Positions 10,717 to 22,101 of a stretch of DNA of 64,000 nt are shown one piece after another. The translations under genes and the position numbers were made by a program. Below the pieces are notes generated by a model that was not told the DNA's origin, did no database searches, and saw nothing but the letters and a program-made list of their open reading frames with translations. Within the stretch, counting starts at the first letter, position 1. The number at the start of each line of letters is the position of its first letter. Source of the DNA: Enterobacter asburiae (lineage in GTDB: Bacteria; Pseudomonadota; Gammaproteobacteria; Enterobacterales; Enterobacteriaceae). Where the stretch lies: NCBI RefSeq assembly GCF_021440515.1, contig NZ_JAKCMV010000014.1, positions 1-64,000 on the forward strand, written 5' to 3'.

Positions 10717-11637
10717 TTATCGTCGCTTTTTACAATTTAGCGCTGAATATTGTTTCGCCAGTTCAACTAATACCGACGCGGATTTTTTAATACTGTAATT
10801 TTTTGACCATACGGCGGCGTAGCGCGCCACCGGTAATTCATCCTCAACCGGCAGGACAATAAACTGGTCAGAGCCGAACGGCGCAATCATGTCGCGGGGA
10901 ATAACCGTCAGATAATCGGCATTGAGGACAAGGTTATAAATGGTGACCACGGAGTCGGTCTGGACGATGTTTTCAATGCTGATGTGGTTGTCTTGCAGGG
11001 TGGTCAGGAGATCTTTGTAGTAGCCCATATCGGTTTGCGGCATCACCCACTGCTCGTGGGTGAGCGATGCCAGGGTTGTTGGGCCGGTGCACGTTCGTGA
11101 TTTGCTGGCCACCAGCACAAACTCGGATTCAAACAGCGGCTCGACGTGCAGATCCTGAAGCAGCATTTCGTCGCTCAGGGTGCCGATGGCAAAGTCCAGC
11201 CGACCGTCGCGAATGGCGGGCAGGAACGACGAGAGCTGCGCTTCATACATCGAGACACGCGCCTTCGGGAACACCTCCCGGAACTTTTTGATCATCTCAG
11301 AGAGGAAGGTAAAGCCAATCAGCGACGGATAGCCGAAGGAGACATCCATGACGGTGCTGAAGCTGAGGCTGTTGATTTCGCTCACCATGTTTTTCATCTC
11401 GCGAGTGATCGACTCGGCGTAGGAGAGCAGCACCTGGCCTGCGGCGGTGAGTTTGACGCCGGTGTTTTTGCGCACCATCACTTCCACGCCGAAGTAGGAT
11501 TCGATATCGCTGATGATTTTGCTGACGGCGGGCTGCGTCAGCCCCAGCTGTCTGGCAGCAGAACCTATGGAGCCACTTTTAATGACTTCCTGAAATACCA
11601 CGAGGTGCTGTGTTTTCGGTAGAATAATAGTGTTCAT
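10717..11637 (-). CDS. tdcA: LysR-type activator TdcA
   Basis: This 306-residue LysR regulator activates the tdc operon. The helix-turn-helix lies at about residues 20-50 (GSIGSAARQLGLTQPAVSKI), followed by a linker helix and the effector-binding domain. It is slightly shorter at the C-terminus than E. coli TdcA (312). It is the first gene of the operon, 95 bp before tdcB, so it is autoregulated through the same promoter. No separate tdcR gene was recognised upstream. Confidence 0.95.
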   Translation of the reverse strand: MNTIILPKTQHLVVFQEVIKSGSIGSAARQLGLTQPAVSKIISDIESYFGVEVMVRKNTGVKLTAAGQVLLSYAESITREMKNMVSEINSLSFSTVMDVSFGYPSLIGFTFLSEMIKKFREVFPKARVSMYEAQLSSFLPAIRDGRLDFAIGTLSDEMLLQDLHVEPLFESEFVLVASKSRTCTGPTTLASLTHEQWVMPQTDMGYYKDLLTTLQDNHISIENIVQTDSVVTIYNLVLNADYLTVIPRDMIAPFGSDQFIVLPVEDELPVARYAAVWSKNYSIKKSASVLVELAKQYSALNCKKRR

Positions 11638-11663
11638 AATATTCTGCGCTTATTTCCCTATGA

Positions 11664-11715
11664 CGGGGCGAATTCTACCCAATAATCTTTCGGGGGGTAT
11701 GTGCTGTTACTCACA
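11664..11715 (-). promoter_or_regulatory. tdc promoter with CRP site
   Basis: On the minus strand TGTGA-GTAACA-GCACA (11715-11700) is a near-consensus CRP site. The -10 box TAGAAT occupies 11677-11672, which puts the start near 11665 and the CRP site at about -43, a class II arrangement without a good -35. This matches the known dependence of the E. coli tdc promoter on CRP at a similar position. Confidence 0.75.
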
Positions 11716-12240
11716 ATTTATCTTTGCTCGACTTCTTGGCCCTCTCAAATCACCAATAAAAACACTATAAATCAATAAATTAACTTAACATCAGAGTGCA
11801 TTTTGGCTGATATCGATCAATAAAAACGGCGCTAATAACTTTATTTTATGGCAATAAACACGGTGTTTTTATGCGCGATTAAAATATCAAATAAGACCAT
11901 CTTTCAGGCAATTAACGGTTAATAAAACGACGTTATTTCATTAAACGATTTTTGTGAATTATCAACTTCGCGGTTAATTTTTTTTGCAGCCCAACGGAAA
12001 GAGTGGAGCAGGTCACATATTCATGCGGTAAATGTTTTGAGATTCAATAACCCTTTAGCAAACGGGAAAGCATTAGGCATCATCGAAGCAACATTATTAA
12101 CAAATCAACAACACTGAAAAATCACCCATTTATAGCGCTAAATAGTGTGATTTAAATCGCCTGCGGCGCATGAATGTATTCATTTACGGTAAAAACAGTG
12201 AAATGTGCTTAGTGTCGCAAATTTGAGAATTGATATCGTT
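11716..12240. other. AT-rich intergenic region upstream of tdcA
   Basis: Some 525 bp hold no supportable gene. The base composition is far more AT-rich than the neighbouring genes, with many A and T tracts. In E. coli the corresponding region binds IHF, TdcA and TdcR far upstream of the tdc promoter, and H-NS-type silencing would be natural for such composition. A 24-codon ATG frame at 11848 has no ribosome-binding site. The TGTGATTTAAATCGC stretch near 12146-12160 resembles half of a CRP site. Confidence 0.5.
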
Positions 12241-12268
12241 TGTCTACATTGGCGCCAGGCCAGAAAGC

Positions 12269-12293
12269 AAAAACCCCGCCGAAGCGGGGTTTT
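12269..12293 (-). terminator. rnpB terminator
   Basis: On the minus strand CCCCGC-TTCG-GCGGGG is followed by TTTTT, starting about 10 bases after the mature RNase P RNA end. Confidence 0.93.
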
Positions 12294-12299
12294 GTAAGA

Positions 12300-12676
<377 letters not shown>

Positions 12677-12683
12677 GGCGCGC

Positions 12684-12712
12684 AGTATAGAGGGTTTGCG
12701 CGCCGCTGTCAC
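12684..12712 (-). promoter_or_regulatory. rnpB promoter overlapping the garK stop codon
   Basis: The -35 GTGACA (12712-12707), a 17-bp spacer and the -10 TATACT (12689-12684) precede the RNA start by 7 bases. The GC-rich discriminator GCGCGCC is typical of stable-RNA promoters under stringent control. The -35 overlaps the garK TGA stop. Confidence 0.8.
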
Positions 12713-13854
12713 CCTTGGGTGCGCATCCCTATCTGTAACGTCGCCGCGATGTTGCGCGACGAGCGGTAAATATTGTCGAACGCGCCGCGAAACGCCTCTT
12801 CCAGCGAGCCAATACTGGTCAGCACGCTGAACACCGCGTCAATACCGTACTGATGCACCACGCCGACGTCTTTGGTCAGGCTTCCGGCGATACCGATCAC
12901 CGGCTTATGGTATTTTTTGGCGACGCTCGCCACGCCCACCGGCACTTTACCGTGAATGCTCTGGCTGTCGAGCCGCCCTTCCCCGGTCACTACCCAGGTG
13001 CAGTCGTGGATGTGCTCTTCCAGGTTAAGCGCCTGGGTGACAATCTCGATGCCGCTCTTAAGCTCCGCGCCCAGAAACGCCATCAGCGCCGCGCCCATTC
13101 CGCCAGCCGCACCCGCGCCGGGCACATGCTTCACGTCAATGCGCAGGGATTTTTTAATCACGTCCGCGTAGTGGCTCAGGTTGGCGTCCAGCTCGAGGAT
13201 CATCCCTTCGGTTGCCCCTTTCTGCGGGCCAAAGATGCGCGATGCGCCTTTCTCCCCCACCAGCGGGTTGGTCACGTCACACGCCACGCGGATAGTACAA
13301 TCTTTCAGACGCGGATCGAGACCCGAGGCATCAATGCTGTTGAGCGCCATCAGGCTGCCGCCGCCAAAGCCGATCTCGGTGCCGTTGGCATCGCAGAGCT
13401 TCGCGCCCAGCGCCTGGACCATACCCGCGCCGCCGTCGTTGGTCGCGCTGCCGCCGATACCGATAATGATATTGCGCGCGCCTTTATCCAGCGCGCTCAG
13501 GATAAGCTCCCCGGTGCCGCGTGAGGTGGTCACCAGCGGGTTACGCTGGGCGGGCGGGACCAGCGCCAGACCGCTTGCGGCCGCCATTTCAATAAACGCG
13601 GTGTTGCCATCGCCGGACATTCCCCAGCAGGCGTTGACCTTTTCGCCTAACGGCCCGGTCACAACGGCATGGTGCTCTGCGCTCTGGGTGGCGGCAATCA
13701 TCGCTTCGACCGTACCTTCCCCGCCGTCAGCAACAGGAACAGAAACATAAAGTGCATCGGGGAAGATTTCCCGAAATCCTTTTTCTATCGCCTGAGCTAC
13801 CTCGGAGGCAGACAGGCTTTCTTTATAAGAGTCTGGAGCGATTACGATTTTCAT
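12709..13854 (-). CDS. garK: Glycerate 2-kinase GarK
   Basis: GarK is a 381-residue kinase of the glycerate kinase type-1 family, equal in length to E. coli GarK. It phosphorylates D-glycerate to 2-phosphoglycerate, feeding galactarate carbon into glycolysis. The N-terminus MKIVIAPDSYKESLSASEVA, the GIGGSATNDGG loop and the VTGEGRLDSQS motif are family marks. It is the last gene of garPLRK; its end carries the rnpB promoter. Confidence 0.96.
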   Translation of the reverse strand: MKIVIAPDSYKESLSASEVAQAIEKGFREIFPDALYVSVPVADGGEGTVEAMIAATQSAEHHAVVTGPLGEKVNACWGMSGDGNTAFIEMAAASGLALVPPAQRNPLVTTSRGTGELILSALDKGARNIIIGIGGSATNDGGAGMVQALGAKLCDANGTEIGFGGGSLMALNSIDASGLDPRLKDCTIRVACDVTNPLVGEKGASRIFGPQKGATEGMILELDANLSHYADVIKKSLRIDVKHVPGAGAAGGMGAALMAFLGAELKSGIEIVTQALNLEEHIHDCTWVVTGEGRLDSQSIHGKVPVGVASVAKKYHKPVIGIAGSLTKDVGVVHQYGIDAVFSVLTSIGSLEEAFRGAFDNIYRSSRNIAATLQIGMRTQG

Positions 13855-13888
13855 AGTTGTAGCCTGTTACTGCATTCCGGCATGGACT

Positions 13889-13919
13889 GTAGGCCCGGCA
13901 GCGTTGCGCCACCGGGCAC
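13889..13919. repeat. REP-type palindrome between garR and garK
   Basis: GCCCGG (13893-13898) and CCGGGC (13912-13917) flank GCAGCGTTGCGCCA, the layout of an enterobacterial REP unit. It sits inside the gar operon and could stabilise the upstream mRNA. Confidence 0.6.
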
Positions 13920-13926
13920 GCCGTCA

Positions 13927-14817
13927 TTAGCGAGAGATTTCGACCTTCGCCAGTTTTTCGTAGTAGCACGCAATGGCGCTGTGGTCAGCGGTTCCCAGAC
14001 CATCGGCACGCAGCGCCTGCATCATCTCCATCACCGCAGCGGTCAGCGGCAGCTGTGCGCCCACGCCGTGGGAAGTGTCCAGCGCGTTCGCCAGATCTTT
14101 AATATGCAGGTCGATACGGAAGCCCGGCTTGAAGTTACGATCCATCACCATTGGCGCTTTGGCATCCAGCACGGTGCTGCCCGCCAGACCGCCGCGGATC
14201 GCCTGATACACCAGATCCGGGTTCACGCCCGCTTTGGTCGCAAGGGTCAGCGCTTCGGACATCGCGGCAATGTTCAGCGCCACAATCACCTGGTTTGCCA
14301 GCTTGGTGACGTTGCCCGCCCCAATCTCACCGGTATGCACCACGGAACCCGCCATCGCTTTCAGCAGGTCGTAATATTTGTCGAAAATCGCCTTGTCGCC
14401 GCCCACCATCACGGACAGGGTGCCGTCGATCGCCTTCGGCTCGCCGCCGCTTACCGGGGCATCAAGCATGTCCACGCCTTTCGCCTTCAGCGCTTCACTG
14501 ATTTCACGGCTCGCCAGCGGGGCGATAGAGCTCATATCAATGACTACCAGGCCAGGCTTAGCGCCTTCGATAATGCCGTTCTCGCCCAGCGCAACCTCTT
14601 TCACGTGCGGGGAGTTCGGCAGCATGGTGATGATGACATCGCACTGCTCGGCAATGGCTTTGGCAGTGGTGGCGGTTTCTGCTCCGGCAGAAATGACCTC
14701 TGCCACCGCGTCAGGATTACGGTCAGAAACCACCAGTGAGTAACCTGCTTTAATGAGGTTTTTACTCATTGGTTTACCCATGATACCCAGGCCAATAAAA
14801 CCAACTTTCATCGTCAT
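13927..14817 (-). CDS. garR: Tartronate semialdehyde reductase GarR
   Basis: GarR is an NAD(P)H-dependent 3-hydroxyacid dehydrogenase. It reduces tartronate semialdehyde (2-hydroxy-3-oxopropionate) to D-glycerate. The Rossmann motif GFIGLGIMGKPMSKNL lies at about residues 5-20, the substrate loop is DAPVSGGEPKA (about 120-130), and the catalytic lysine is in GNVTKLANQ (about residue 171-173). The reading given is 296 residues; an internal ATG two codons later (14811) gives the 294-residue form, and both are plausible with the GAGAGAGA leader. Confidence 0.95.
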   Translation of the reverse strand: MTMKVGFIGLGIMGKPMSKNLIKAGYSLVVSDRNPDAVAEVISAGAETATTAKAIAEQCDVIITMLPNSPHVKEVALGENGIIEGAKPGLVVIDMSSIAPLASREISEALKAKGVDMLDAPVSGGEPKAIDGTLSVMVGGDKAIFDKYYDLLKAMAGSVVHTGEIGAGNVTKLANQVIVALNIAAMSEALTLATKAGVNPDLVYQAIRGGLAGSTVLDAKAPMVMDRNFKPGFRIDLHIKDLANALDTSHGVGAQLPLTAAVMEMMQALRADGLGTADHSAIACYYEKLAKVEISR

Positions 14818-14843
14818 AATCTCTCTCTTTCTCTCAGGGGTGG

Positions 14844-15614
14844 TTATTTCTTAAAGGAATCAGCCAGCTTTTGCGTGGCAGAGCGGAACACGCCGAGGTC
14901 GCTGCCGACGGCAACGAAGGTCGCGCCCCACTCCAGATAGCGGCGGGCGTCGGCCTCAACCGGTGCGAGGATACCGCACGGTTTGCCGTGCGCTTTCGCG
15001 CGGGCAAAAATATGCTGGATTGCGCGCTGCACGTCCGGGTGGCCGGCGTTGCCCAGATGACCAAAGGCTGCCGCCAGGTCGCTTGGGCCAACAAAGATGC
15101 CGTCTACGCCGTCGGTAGAGGCAATCGCATCCACGTTGTCTACGCCCTGCTGGCTCTCAATCTGCACCAGGATGGTGATGTTCTTGTTGGACTGCGCGAA
15201 GTAGTCCGGCACGGTGCCAAACATGTTGGCGCGGTGGGACACGGACACGCCGCGAATGCCTTCCGGTGGGTAGCGCGTGGACGCCACCGCCTGCACCGCT
15301 TCCTCTTCGGTTTCCACAAACGGGATCAGGAAGTTATAGAAACCGATATCCAGCAGACGCTTGATGATCACCGGCTCGTTGGTCGGCACGCGCACCACCG
15401 GGGCGCTGTGGCTGCCCTTCAGCGCCATCAGCTGGGGAATAAAGGTGGTGATATCGTTTGGCGCATGTTCGCCGTCCAGCACCAGCCAGTCGAAACCGGC
15501 CAGGCCCAGCACTTCGGTGCTGATCGGGCTTGCCAGCGCTGACCAGCAGCCAATCTGAATCTGGTGCGCCGCGAGGGCCGCCTTAAATTTGTTCGGGAAG
15601 ATATCGTTACTCAT
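14844..15614 (-). CDS. garL: 5-keto-4-deoxy-D-glucarate aldolase GarL
   Basis: GarL is a 256-residue class II aldolase of the HpcH/HpaI family. It splits 5-keto-4-deoxy-D-glucarate into pyruvate and tartronate semialdehyde. His50 in LDGEHAPND is the catalytic base. The divalent metal ligands are Glu153 (VQIESQQG) and Asp179 (VGPSDLAA). Length equals the E. coli protein. It is 15 bp after garP and 26 bp before garR. Confidence 0.96.
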   Translation of the reverse strand: MSNDIFPNKFKAALAAHQIQIGCWSALASPISTEVLGLAGFDWLVLDGEHAPNDITTFIPQLMALKGSHSAPVVRVPTNEPVIIKRLLDIGFYNFLIPFVETEEEAVQAVASTRYPPEGIRGVSVSHRANMFGTVPDYFAQSNKNITILVQIESQQGVDNVDAIASTDGVDGIFVGPSDLAAAFGHLGNAGHPDVQRAIQHIFARAKAHGKPCGILAPVEADARRYLEWGATFVAVGSDLGVFRSATQKLADSFKK

Positions 15615-15629
15615 CGCTTATACCTTTGC

Positions 15630-16964
15630 TTATTTCTGCAATTCCATACGTTTGATGTCGCCTACCACGAACAGGTAGCAGACCATCGCCATCAACGCTG
15701 AACAGCCAACGAATACCAGTGCCGCGTTGAACGAATGCAGTTCACTGACCAGATAACCAATTACCAGCGGAGTCACGATGGACGCCACGTTACCAAAGAC
15801 GTTAAACACGCCACCGCACAGGCCGACAATCTCTTTTGGCGCGGTATCGGAAATCACCGGCCAGCCCAGCGCACCGAACCCTTTGCCGAAGAAGGCGAGC
15901 GCCATCAGGGCCACCACCAGCGCGGTATTGTTGGTGTAGTTACACAGGATGATGGTCGACGCCAGCAGCATACCGACCACAATCGGCAGCTTACGCGCCA
16001 GGGTAATCGACCGGCCCTGCTTAATCAGATAGTCCGAGAACACCCCGCCCAGCACGCCACCCGCAAAGCCGCACAGCGCCGGAATAGAGGCCACCAGGCC
16101 CACCTTCAGGATCGACATCCCCTTTTCCTGCACCAGATAAATCGGGAACCAGGTGAGGAAGAACCAGGTGATGGTGTTGATAAAGTATTGACCGAAAAAT
16201 ACGCCCAGCATCATGCGGTTGGTCAATAGCTGTTTGATGTAATGGAGCTTAGGACCTTTCGCCGCGTCGGAGCCTGGCTTCTTGTGGTCCATATCCACCA
16301 CCGCGCCGCCCTCGGAGATAAACTTCAGCTCCTGCTCTGACATACGCGGATGGTCGGTGGGGTTATGAATGAACTTCACCCACATGGCGGTCAGGACAAA
16401 ACCAATCACGCCCATCACGGTAAAGACGTGTTCCCAGCCCCAGGCGAAGGTCAGCCAGCCGAGCAGCGGCGAGAAAATCGCGAGCGAGAAATACTGCGCA
16501 GAGTTGAAAATCGCGGAGGCCGTACCGCGCTCTTTGGTCGGGAACCAGGCCGCCACAATGCGGGCGTTCGCCGGGAACGACGGCGCTTCCGAGAAGCCGA
16601 GCATAAAGCGCATAAAGAACATCGAGATACCCGCCCACGCTATCGGGAAGAGATCCACAAAGCCCTGTAAGAAGGTGAACAGCGACCAGAAGAACAGGCT
16701 GTATGAATAGACCTTTTTCGAGCCGAACTTGTCCAGCAGCCAGCCGCCCGGGATCTGCATCAGCAGGTAGGCCCAGCCGAAGGCGGAGAAAATGTAGCCC
16801 ATCGATACGGCGCTGAGCTGAAGCTCTTTCGCCACCTCGGTCCCGGCAATCGACAGCGTGGCGCGATCAGCGTAGTTCACCGCCGTCACAATAAATATAA
16901 TCAGTAGAATTAAATATCGGGTGGGCATTCCCTTTTTAGCTTCTACGGTAGTATCCAGTATCAT
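15630..16964 (-). CDS. garP: Galactarate/glucarate/glycerate transporter GarP
   Basis: GarP is a 444-residue major facilitator superfamily permease of the anion:cation symporter type, with 12 predicted helices. It takes up galactarate, glucarate and glycerate. Start ATG 16964 gives the family N-terminus MILDT and has GAGGAAA seven bases upstream; a six-codon longer frame exists but is unlikely. It is the first gene of garPLRK. Confidence 0.95.
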   Translation of the reverse strand: MILDTTVEAKKGMPTRYLILLIIFIVTAVNYADRATLSIAGTEVAKELQLSAVSMGYIFSAFGWAYLLMQIPGGWLLDKFGSKKVYSYSLFFWSLFTFLQGFVDLFPIAWAGISMFFMRFMLGFSEAPSFPANARIVAAWFPTKERGTASAIFNSAQYFSLAIFSPLLGWLTFAWGWEHVFTVMGVIGFVLTAMWVKFIHNPTDHPRMSEQELKFISEGGAVVDMDHKKPGSDAAKGPKLHYIKQLLTNRMMLGVFFGQYFINTITWFFLTWFPIYLVQEKGMSILKVGLVASIPALCGFAGGVLGGVFSDYLIKQGRSITLARKLPIVVGMLLASTIILCNYTNNTALVVALMALAFFGKGFGALGWPVISDTAPKEIVGLCGGVFNVFGNVASIVTPLVIGYLVSELHSFNAALVFVGCSALMAMVCYLFVVGDIKRMELQK

Positions 16965-17378
16965 GTTTATTTCCTCGGGCACATCGATAGATTTATTTTT
17001 ATTGTTTTTATAAGGACTATTTCCTGATTATTTATCGATAGCAGGTAATATCAGGTAATTAACCAGACGCAATGAAAACGTGATTCAGTATAATCGCCAC
17101 TCAGGGGCTGCACATTGGATTAACGCTCAATTATCAGACCGCAATTCAATATTATTTTGAGCATATGCACAAAGCTCTGGGCGCTGATGCACAGAATCAC
17201 GTAATAACGGCCAGAGGGCGTCTTCTCTGGTATCGCAGAGTGATCGCGATCACATTTTTATATCCAAAGTCCTGACATTCTTTATTTAAGAAAGCCGCGT
17301 CTTTATTTCGTTAATAAGAAAATAAACACCAGACTGGCTGCATTTAATATCTGACACTTTGCTGGAGATTTCTGAACA
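16965..17378. promoter_or_regulatory. garP-garD divergent control region
   Basis: The 414-bp gap separates the divergent galactarate genes. A CRP-like site, AGTGA-TCGCGA-TCACA, lies at 17239-17254; its core GTGATCGCGATCAC is a perfect palindrome. On the minus strand TATACT (17092-17087) is a candidate garP -10 with no good -35, as expected for an activator-dependent promoter. In E. coli, CdaR activates both directions; its site was not identified here. No gene is seen in the gap. Confidence 0.55.
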
Positions 17379-18950
17379 ATGGCCGACATTGAAATTCGAC
17401 AAGCGTCGCCGACGGCGTTCTATATAAAAGTCCACGACACAGATAATGTGGCGATTATTGTTAACGACAACGGTTTAAAAGCGGGAACCCGATTCCCGGA
17501 CGGGCTTGAACTGATTGAGCATATTCCTCAGGGCCATAAAGTGGCGCTGGTGGATATCCCCGCGCACGGCGAAATCGTCCGCTACGGCGAAGTGATTGGC
17601 TACGCGGTTCGCGCTATTCCGCAGGGTAGCTGGATTGAGGAGTCGCTGGTGGAGCTGCCAAAAGCGCCGCCGCTGAACACCCTGCCGCTGGCCACCCGCG
17701 TGCCGGAGCCTCTGCCACCGCTGGAGGGTTACACCTTCGAAGGCTACCGCAACGCCGACGGCAGCGTCGGCACCAAAAACCTGCTCGGCATTACCACCAG
17801 CGTACACTGCGTGGCGGGCGTGGTGGATTATGTAGTGAAAATCATCGAGCGCGATCTACTGCCAAAATACCCGAACGTCGACGGCGTGGTGGGTCTGAAC
17901 CACCTTTACGGCTGCGGCGTGGCGATCAACGCTCCCGCGGCGGTAGTACCCATCCGCACCATCCATAACATCGCCCTGAATCCAAACTTCGGTGGTGAAG
18001 TGATGGTGATTGGCCTCGGCTGCGAGAAGCTCCAGCCCGAACGCCTGCTGCAAGGCACCGAAGACGTACAGGCGATTGCGGTAGACGATGCCAGCATCGT
18101 GCGTTTGCAGGACGAGCACCACGTCGGCTTTAAATCGATGGTCGAGGATATTCTTCAGGTGGCCGAGCGCCATCTGCAAAAGCTCAACCAGCGCCAGCGC
18201 GAGACCTGCCCGGCCTCCGAGCTGGTGGTGGGGACACAGTGCGGCGGCAGCGATGCATTTTCCGGCGTGACGGCGAACCCGGCGGTGGGCTATGCCTCCG
18301 ACCTGTTCGTGCGCTGCGGCGCGACGGTGATGTTCTCGGAAGTGACCGAAGTGCGTGACGCCATCCACCTGCTGACCCCGCGCGCCATCAACGAAGAGGT
18401 GGGCAAACGCCTGCTGGAAGAGATGGCCTGGTACGATAACTATCTGGATATGGGTAAAACCGACCGCAGCGCTAACCCTTCTCCGGGCAACAAAAAGGGC
18501 GGTCTGGCAAACGTGGTGGAAAAGGCTCTCGGCTCGATTGCCAAATCCGGCCAGAGCGCGATTGTCGAAGTGCTGTCACCGGGCCAGCGCCCGACCAAGC
18601 GCGGTCTGATCTACGCGGCAACGCCCGCCAGCGATTTCGTCTGCGGCACCCAGCAGGTGGCCTCCGGCATTACCGTGCAGGTCTTCACCACCGGGCGCGG
18701 CACGCCGTACGGTCTGATGGCGGTGCCGGTAATCAAGATGGCGACCCGCACCGAGCTGGCAAACCGCTGGTATGACTTGATGGACATTAACGCAGGCACC
18801 ATCGCCACCGGGGAAGAGAGCATCGAGGACGTGGGCTGGAAGCTGTTCCACTTCATTCTGGACGTGGCGAGCGGCCGTAAGAAAACCTTCTCCGATCAAT
18901 GGGGATTACATAACCAGCTGGCGGTGTTCAACCCGGCGCCCGTGACCTGA
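17379..18950 (+). CDS. garD: Galactarate dehydratase GarD
   Basis: GarD is a 523-residue dehydratase of the UxaA/GarD family. It removes water from galactarate to give 5-keto-4-deoxy-D-glucarate, the substrate of GarL. An N-terminal SAF-like domain (about residues 1-95) leads into the large metal-binding domain with conserved [22 protein letters not shown] and [12 protein letters not shown] motifs. Length equals E. coli GarD. It is transcribed alone, divergent from garPLRK, and ends at a strong terminator. Confidence 0.96.
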   Translation: MADIEIRQASPTAFYIKVHDTDNVAIIVNDNGLKAGTRFPDGLELIEHIPQGHKVALVDIPAHGEIVRYGEVIGYAVRAIPQGSWIEESLVELPKAPPLNTLPLATRVPEPLPPLEGYTFEGYRNADGSVGTKNLLGITTSVHCVAGVVDYVVKIIERDLLPKYPNVDGVVGLNHLYGCGVAINAPAAVVPIRTIHNIALNPNFGGEVMVIGLGCEKLQPERLLQGTEDVQAIAVDDASIVRLQDEHHVGFKSMVEDILQVAERHLQKLNQRQRETCPASELVVGTQCGGSDAFSGVTANPAVGYASDLFVRCGATVMFSEVTEVRDAIHLLTPRAINEEVGKRLLEEMAWYDNYLDMGKTDRSANPSPGNKKGGLANVVEKALGSIAKSGQSAIVEVLSPGQRPTKRGLIYAATPASDFVCGTQQVASGITVQVFTTGRGTPYGLMAVPVIKMATRTELANRWYDLMDINAGTIATGEESIEDVGWKLFHFILDVASGRKKTFSDQWGLHNQLAVFNPAPVT

Positions 18951-18967
18951 TCCTGAAAGTGCAGTAA

Positions 18968-19987
<1,020 letters not shown>

Positions 19988-20030
19988 ACCGCGCACAATG
20001 AAAGCATTCAGCGATTAACCGGAGAATAAC

Positions 20031-21302
20031 GTGAAAGAGATCATTGCCCGTCACAAGGCGGGAGAACATATCGGGATTTGTTCAGTCTGCTCTGCGCACC
20101 CGCTGGTCATTGAGGCCGCGCTGCGTTTCGATTTGAACACGACCAACAAGGTGCTGATTGAGGCCACCTCGAATCAGGTCAATCAGTATGGCGGCTACAC
20201 CGGGATGAAGCCGGCCGATTTTCGTGATTTCGTGTTAAGCATCGCCAGCGACGTGGGATTTCCGACAGAACGCCTGATCCTCGGCGGCGATCATCTGGGA
20301 CCAAACTGCTGGCAGAACGAACCCGCCGACGCGGCAATGGCGAAAGCCGTCGAGCTTATCAAAGCCTACGTCAGCGCCGGTTTTAGCAAGATCCATCTTG
20401 ATGCCTCCATGTCCTGCGCCGACGACCCCGTGCCTCTGGATCCGAAGGTGGTTGCGCAGCGCGCAGCGCGCCTGTGTCAGGCCGCCGAAGAGGTTGCCAG
20501 CGACGAGCAAAAGGCGGCCCTGACCTACGTGATTGGCACCGAGGTGCCTGTGCCGGGCGGTGAAGCCAGCAGCATTGACAGCGTGCATGTGACCCGCGTG
20601 GAAGATGCCGCGCAGACGCTGGAAACGCATCGCGTAGCCTTCGGCGCGCTGGGCCTGAGCGAGGCCATGAACCGCGTAATTGGGATTGTGGTGCAGCCGG
20701 GCGTGGAGTTCGACCATACGCAGATCATTCACTATAAGCCGCACGCGGCAGAGGCGCTCTCGGGCTGGATCCGTCAGACCCCCATGGTCTATGAAGCGCA
20801 CTCAACCGACTATCAGACCCGTCAGGCCTACCGTGCGCTGGTTCGCGATAGCTTCGCCATTTTGAAAGTCGGCCCGGCGCTGACCTTCGCGCTGCGTGAG
20901 GCCCTCTTTGCCCTCGCGCAAATGGAAAACGAGCTGGTCGCCCCGGAGCAGCGCAGCCGCGTGCTGGAGGTTATCGACGAAGTGATGCTGAACGAGCCGG
21001 AATACTGGAAGAAGTACTATCACCCGACCTGGAGCCAGGCCATGGTGGATATCCATTTCAGCCTCTCTGACCGGATCCGTTACTACTGGCCGCACCCGCG
21101 CATTCGCCAGAGCGTGGAAAAACTGCTCGCGAATCTGAGCTCGCTTTCGCTGCCGCTGGGCCTTATCAGCCAGTTTATGCCCATTCAGTTCGAACGTTTA
21201 TCGATGAATGAGATCGCGGCAACACCGCAGAATCTCATCATAGACAAAATACAGGATGTATTACGCGCCTACCGTTTTGGCTGCACCCCTGACCCCGTTT
21301 GA
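20031..21302 (+). CDS. gatZ: Tagatose-bisphosphate aldolase accessory subunit GatZ
   Basis: This 423-residue protein of the GatZ/KbaZ family is needed for stability and activity of GatY and has no catalytic function of its own. The conserved N-terminal block [18 protein letters not shown] (about residues 14-31) and [11 protein letters not shown] (about 84-94) are clear. The start is GTG at 20031, seven bases after CGGAGA; it is preceded by a 43-bp gap from gatY. It is slightly longer than E. coli GatZ (420). Confidence 0.93.
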   Translation: MKEIIARHKAGEHIGICSVCSAHPLVIEAALRFDLNTTNKVLIEATSNQVNQYGGYTGMKPADFRDFVLSIASDVGFPTERLILGGDHLGPNCWQNEPADAAMAKAVELIKAYVSAGFSKIHLDASMSCADDPVPLDPKVVAQRAARLCQAAEEVASDEQKAALTYVIGTEVPVPGGEASSIDSVHVTRVEDAAQTLETHRVAFGALGLSEAMNRVIGIVVQPGVEFDHTQIIHYKPHAAEALSGWIRQTPMVYEAHSTDYQTRQAYRALVRDSFAILKVGPALTFALREALFALAQMENELVAPEQRSRVLEVIDEVMLNEPEYWKKYYHPTWSQAMVDIHFSLSDRIRYYWPHPRIRQSVEKLLANLSSLSLPLGLISQFMPIQFERLSMNEIAATPQNLIIDKIQDVLRAYRFGCTPDPV

Positions 21303-21316
21303 TGCCTGGAGAGTGT

Positions 21317-21784
21317 ATGAGTCACGTTTTTGTCCGTACCGATATTGCGTTCGAAACCTGCCAGCAGGTGCTGGCCCACATTGGCGAAGAGATGCTGGCG
21401 AAAGGTGTCGTTCATGCCTCTTATCCCGCTGCGCTGCTGGAAAGAGAGCTGAATTACCCCACCGGCATCGCGCTTGAACGCCATGCGGTGGCGATCCCGC
21501 ACTGTGAAGCCACCCATGCGAAAAGCCCCGCGATTTACCTGATTCGCCCGGACAAACCGGTGAATTTTCAGCAAGCAGATGATGACGCGGAGATCGCCGT
21601 TTCGCTCATCATCGCGTTGATTGTTGAAAACCCCGCGGCGCAAATGAAGCTGCTGCGCCGTCTTTTTAGTGAGCTGCAAAACCCGCACACGCTGGACATG
21701 CTGCTGGCCGCCCCGGCCGGGCAGCTTGCCGACTGTTTCCGGGACACGATCCTTGAGCCTGCCCCCTGCGCTCAGGCGTCATAA
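21317..21784 (+). CDS. gatA: Galactitol PTS enzyme IIA, GatA
   Basis: This 155-residue PTS fructose/mannitol-type EIIA protein takes phosphate from HPr onto His62 (AIPHCEATH) and passes it to GatB. ATG 21317 was chosen because it gives the E. coli-like N-terminus and follows GGAGAG; the frame could be extended six codons into gatZ. The gap from gatZ is 14 bp. Confidence 0.93.
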   Translation: MSHVFVRTDIAFETCQQVLAHIGEEMLAKGVVHASYPAALLERELNYPTGIALERHAVAIPHCEATHAKSPAIYLIRPDKPVNFQQADDDAEIAVSLIIALIVENPAAQMKLLRRLFSELQNPHTLDMLLAAPAGQLADCFRDTILEPAPCAQAS

Positions 21785-21812
21785 CACACTGATAATAAGA
21801 AAGGAGTACCCT

Positions 21813-22097
21813 ATGAAACGCAAAATTATTGTTGCCTGTGGCGGTGCCGTCGCAACCTCAACGATGGCGGCAGAAGAGATCAAAGAGCTGTGTGACGCCC
21901 ATAACATCCAGCTGGATCTGGTGCAGTGCCGCGTGACCGAAATCGAAACCTATATGGACGGAGCCGATCTCATCTGCACCACGGCGAAAGTCGACCGGAG
22001 CTTTGGCGATATCCCTGTGGTACACGGGATGCCGTTTGTGTCGGGCGTCGGTATCGACGCGTTGCAGCAAAAAATCCTGGCCATTCTGAAGGGGTAA
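21813..22097 (+). CDS. gatB: Galactitol PTS enzyme IIB, GatB
   Basis: This 94-residue PTS lactose/cellobiose-like EIIB domain carries the phosphocysteine Cys9 in [13 protein letters not shown]. It transfers phosphate from GatA to galactitol during transport by GatC. ATG 21813 has AAGGAG seven bases upstream and gives the exact E. coli length. Confidence 0.95.
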   Translation: MKRKIIVACGGAVATSTMAAEEIKELCDAHNIQLDLVQCRVTEIETYMDGADLICTTAKVDRSFGDIPVVHGMPFVSGVGIDALQQKILAILKG

Positions 22098-22101
22098 AAT
22101 C

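Noticed and set aside
11848-11922. 24-codon ATG frame in the tdcA upstream gap
   Set aside because: No ribosome-binding site, AT-rich random composition and no known homologue such as TdcR.
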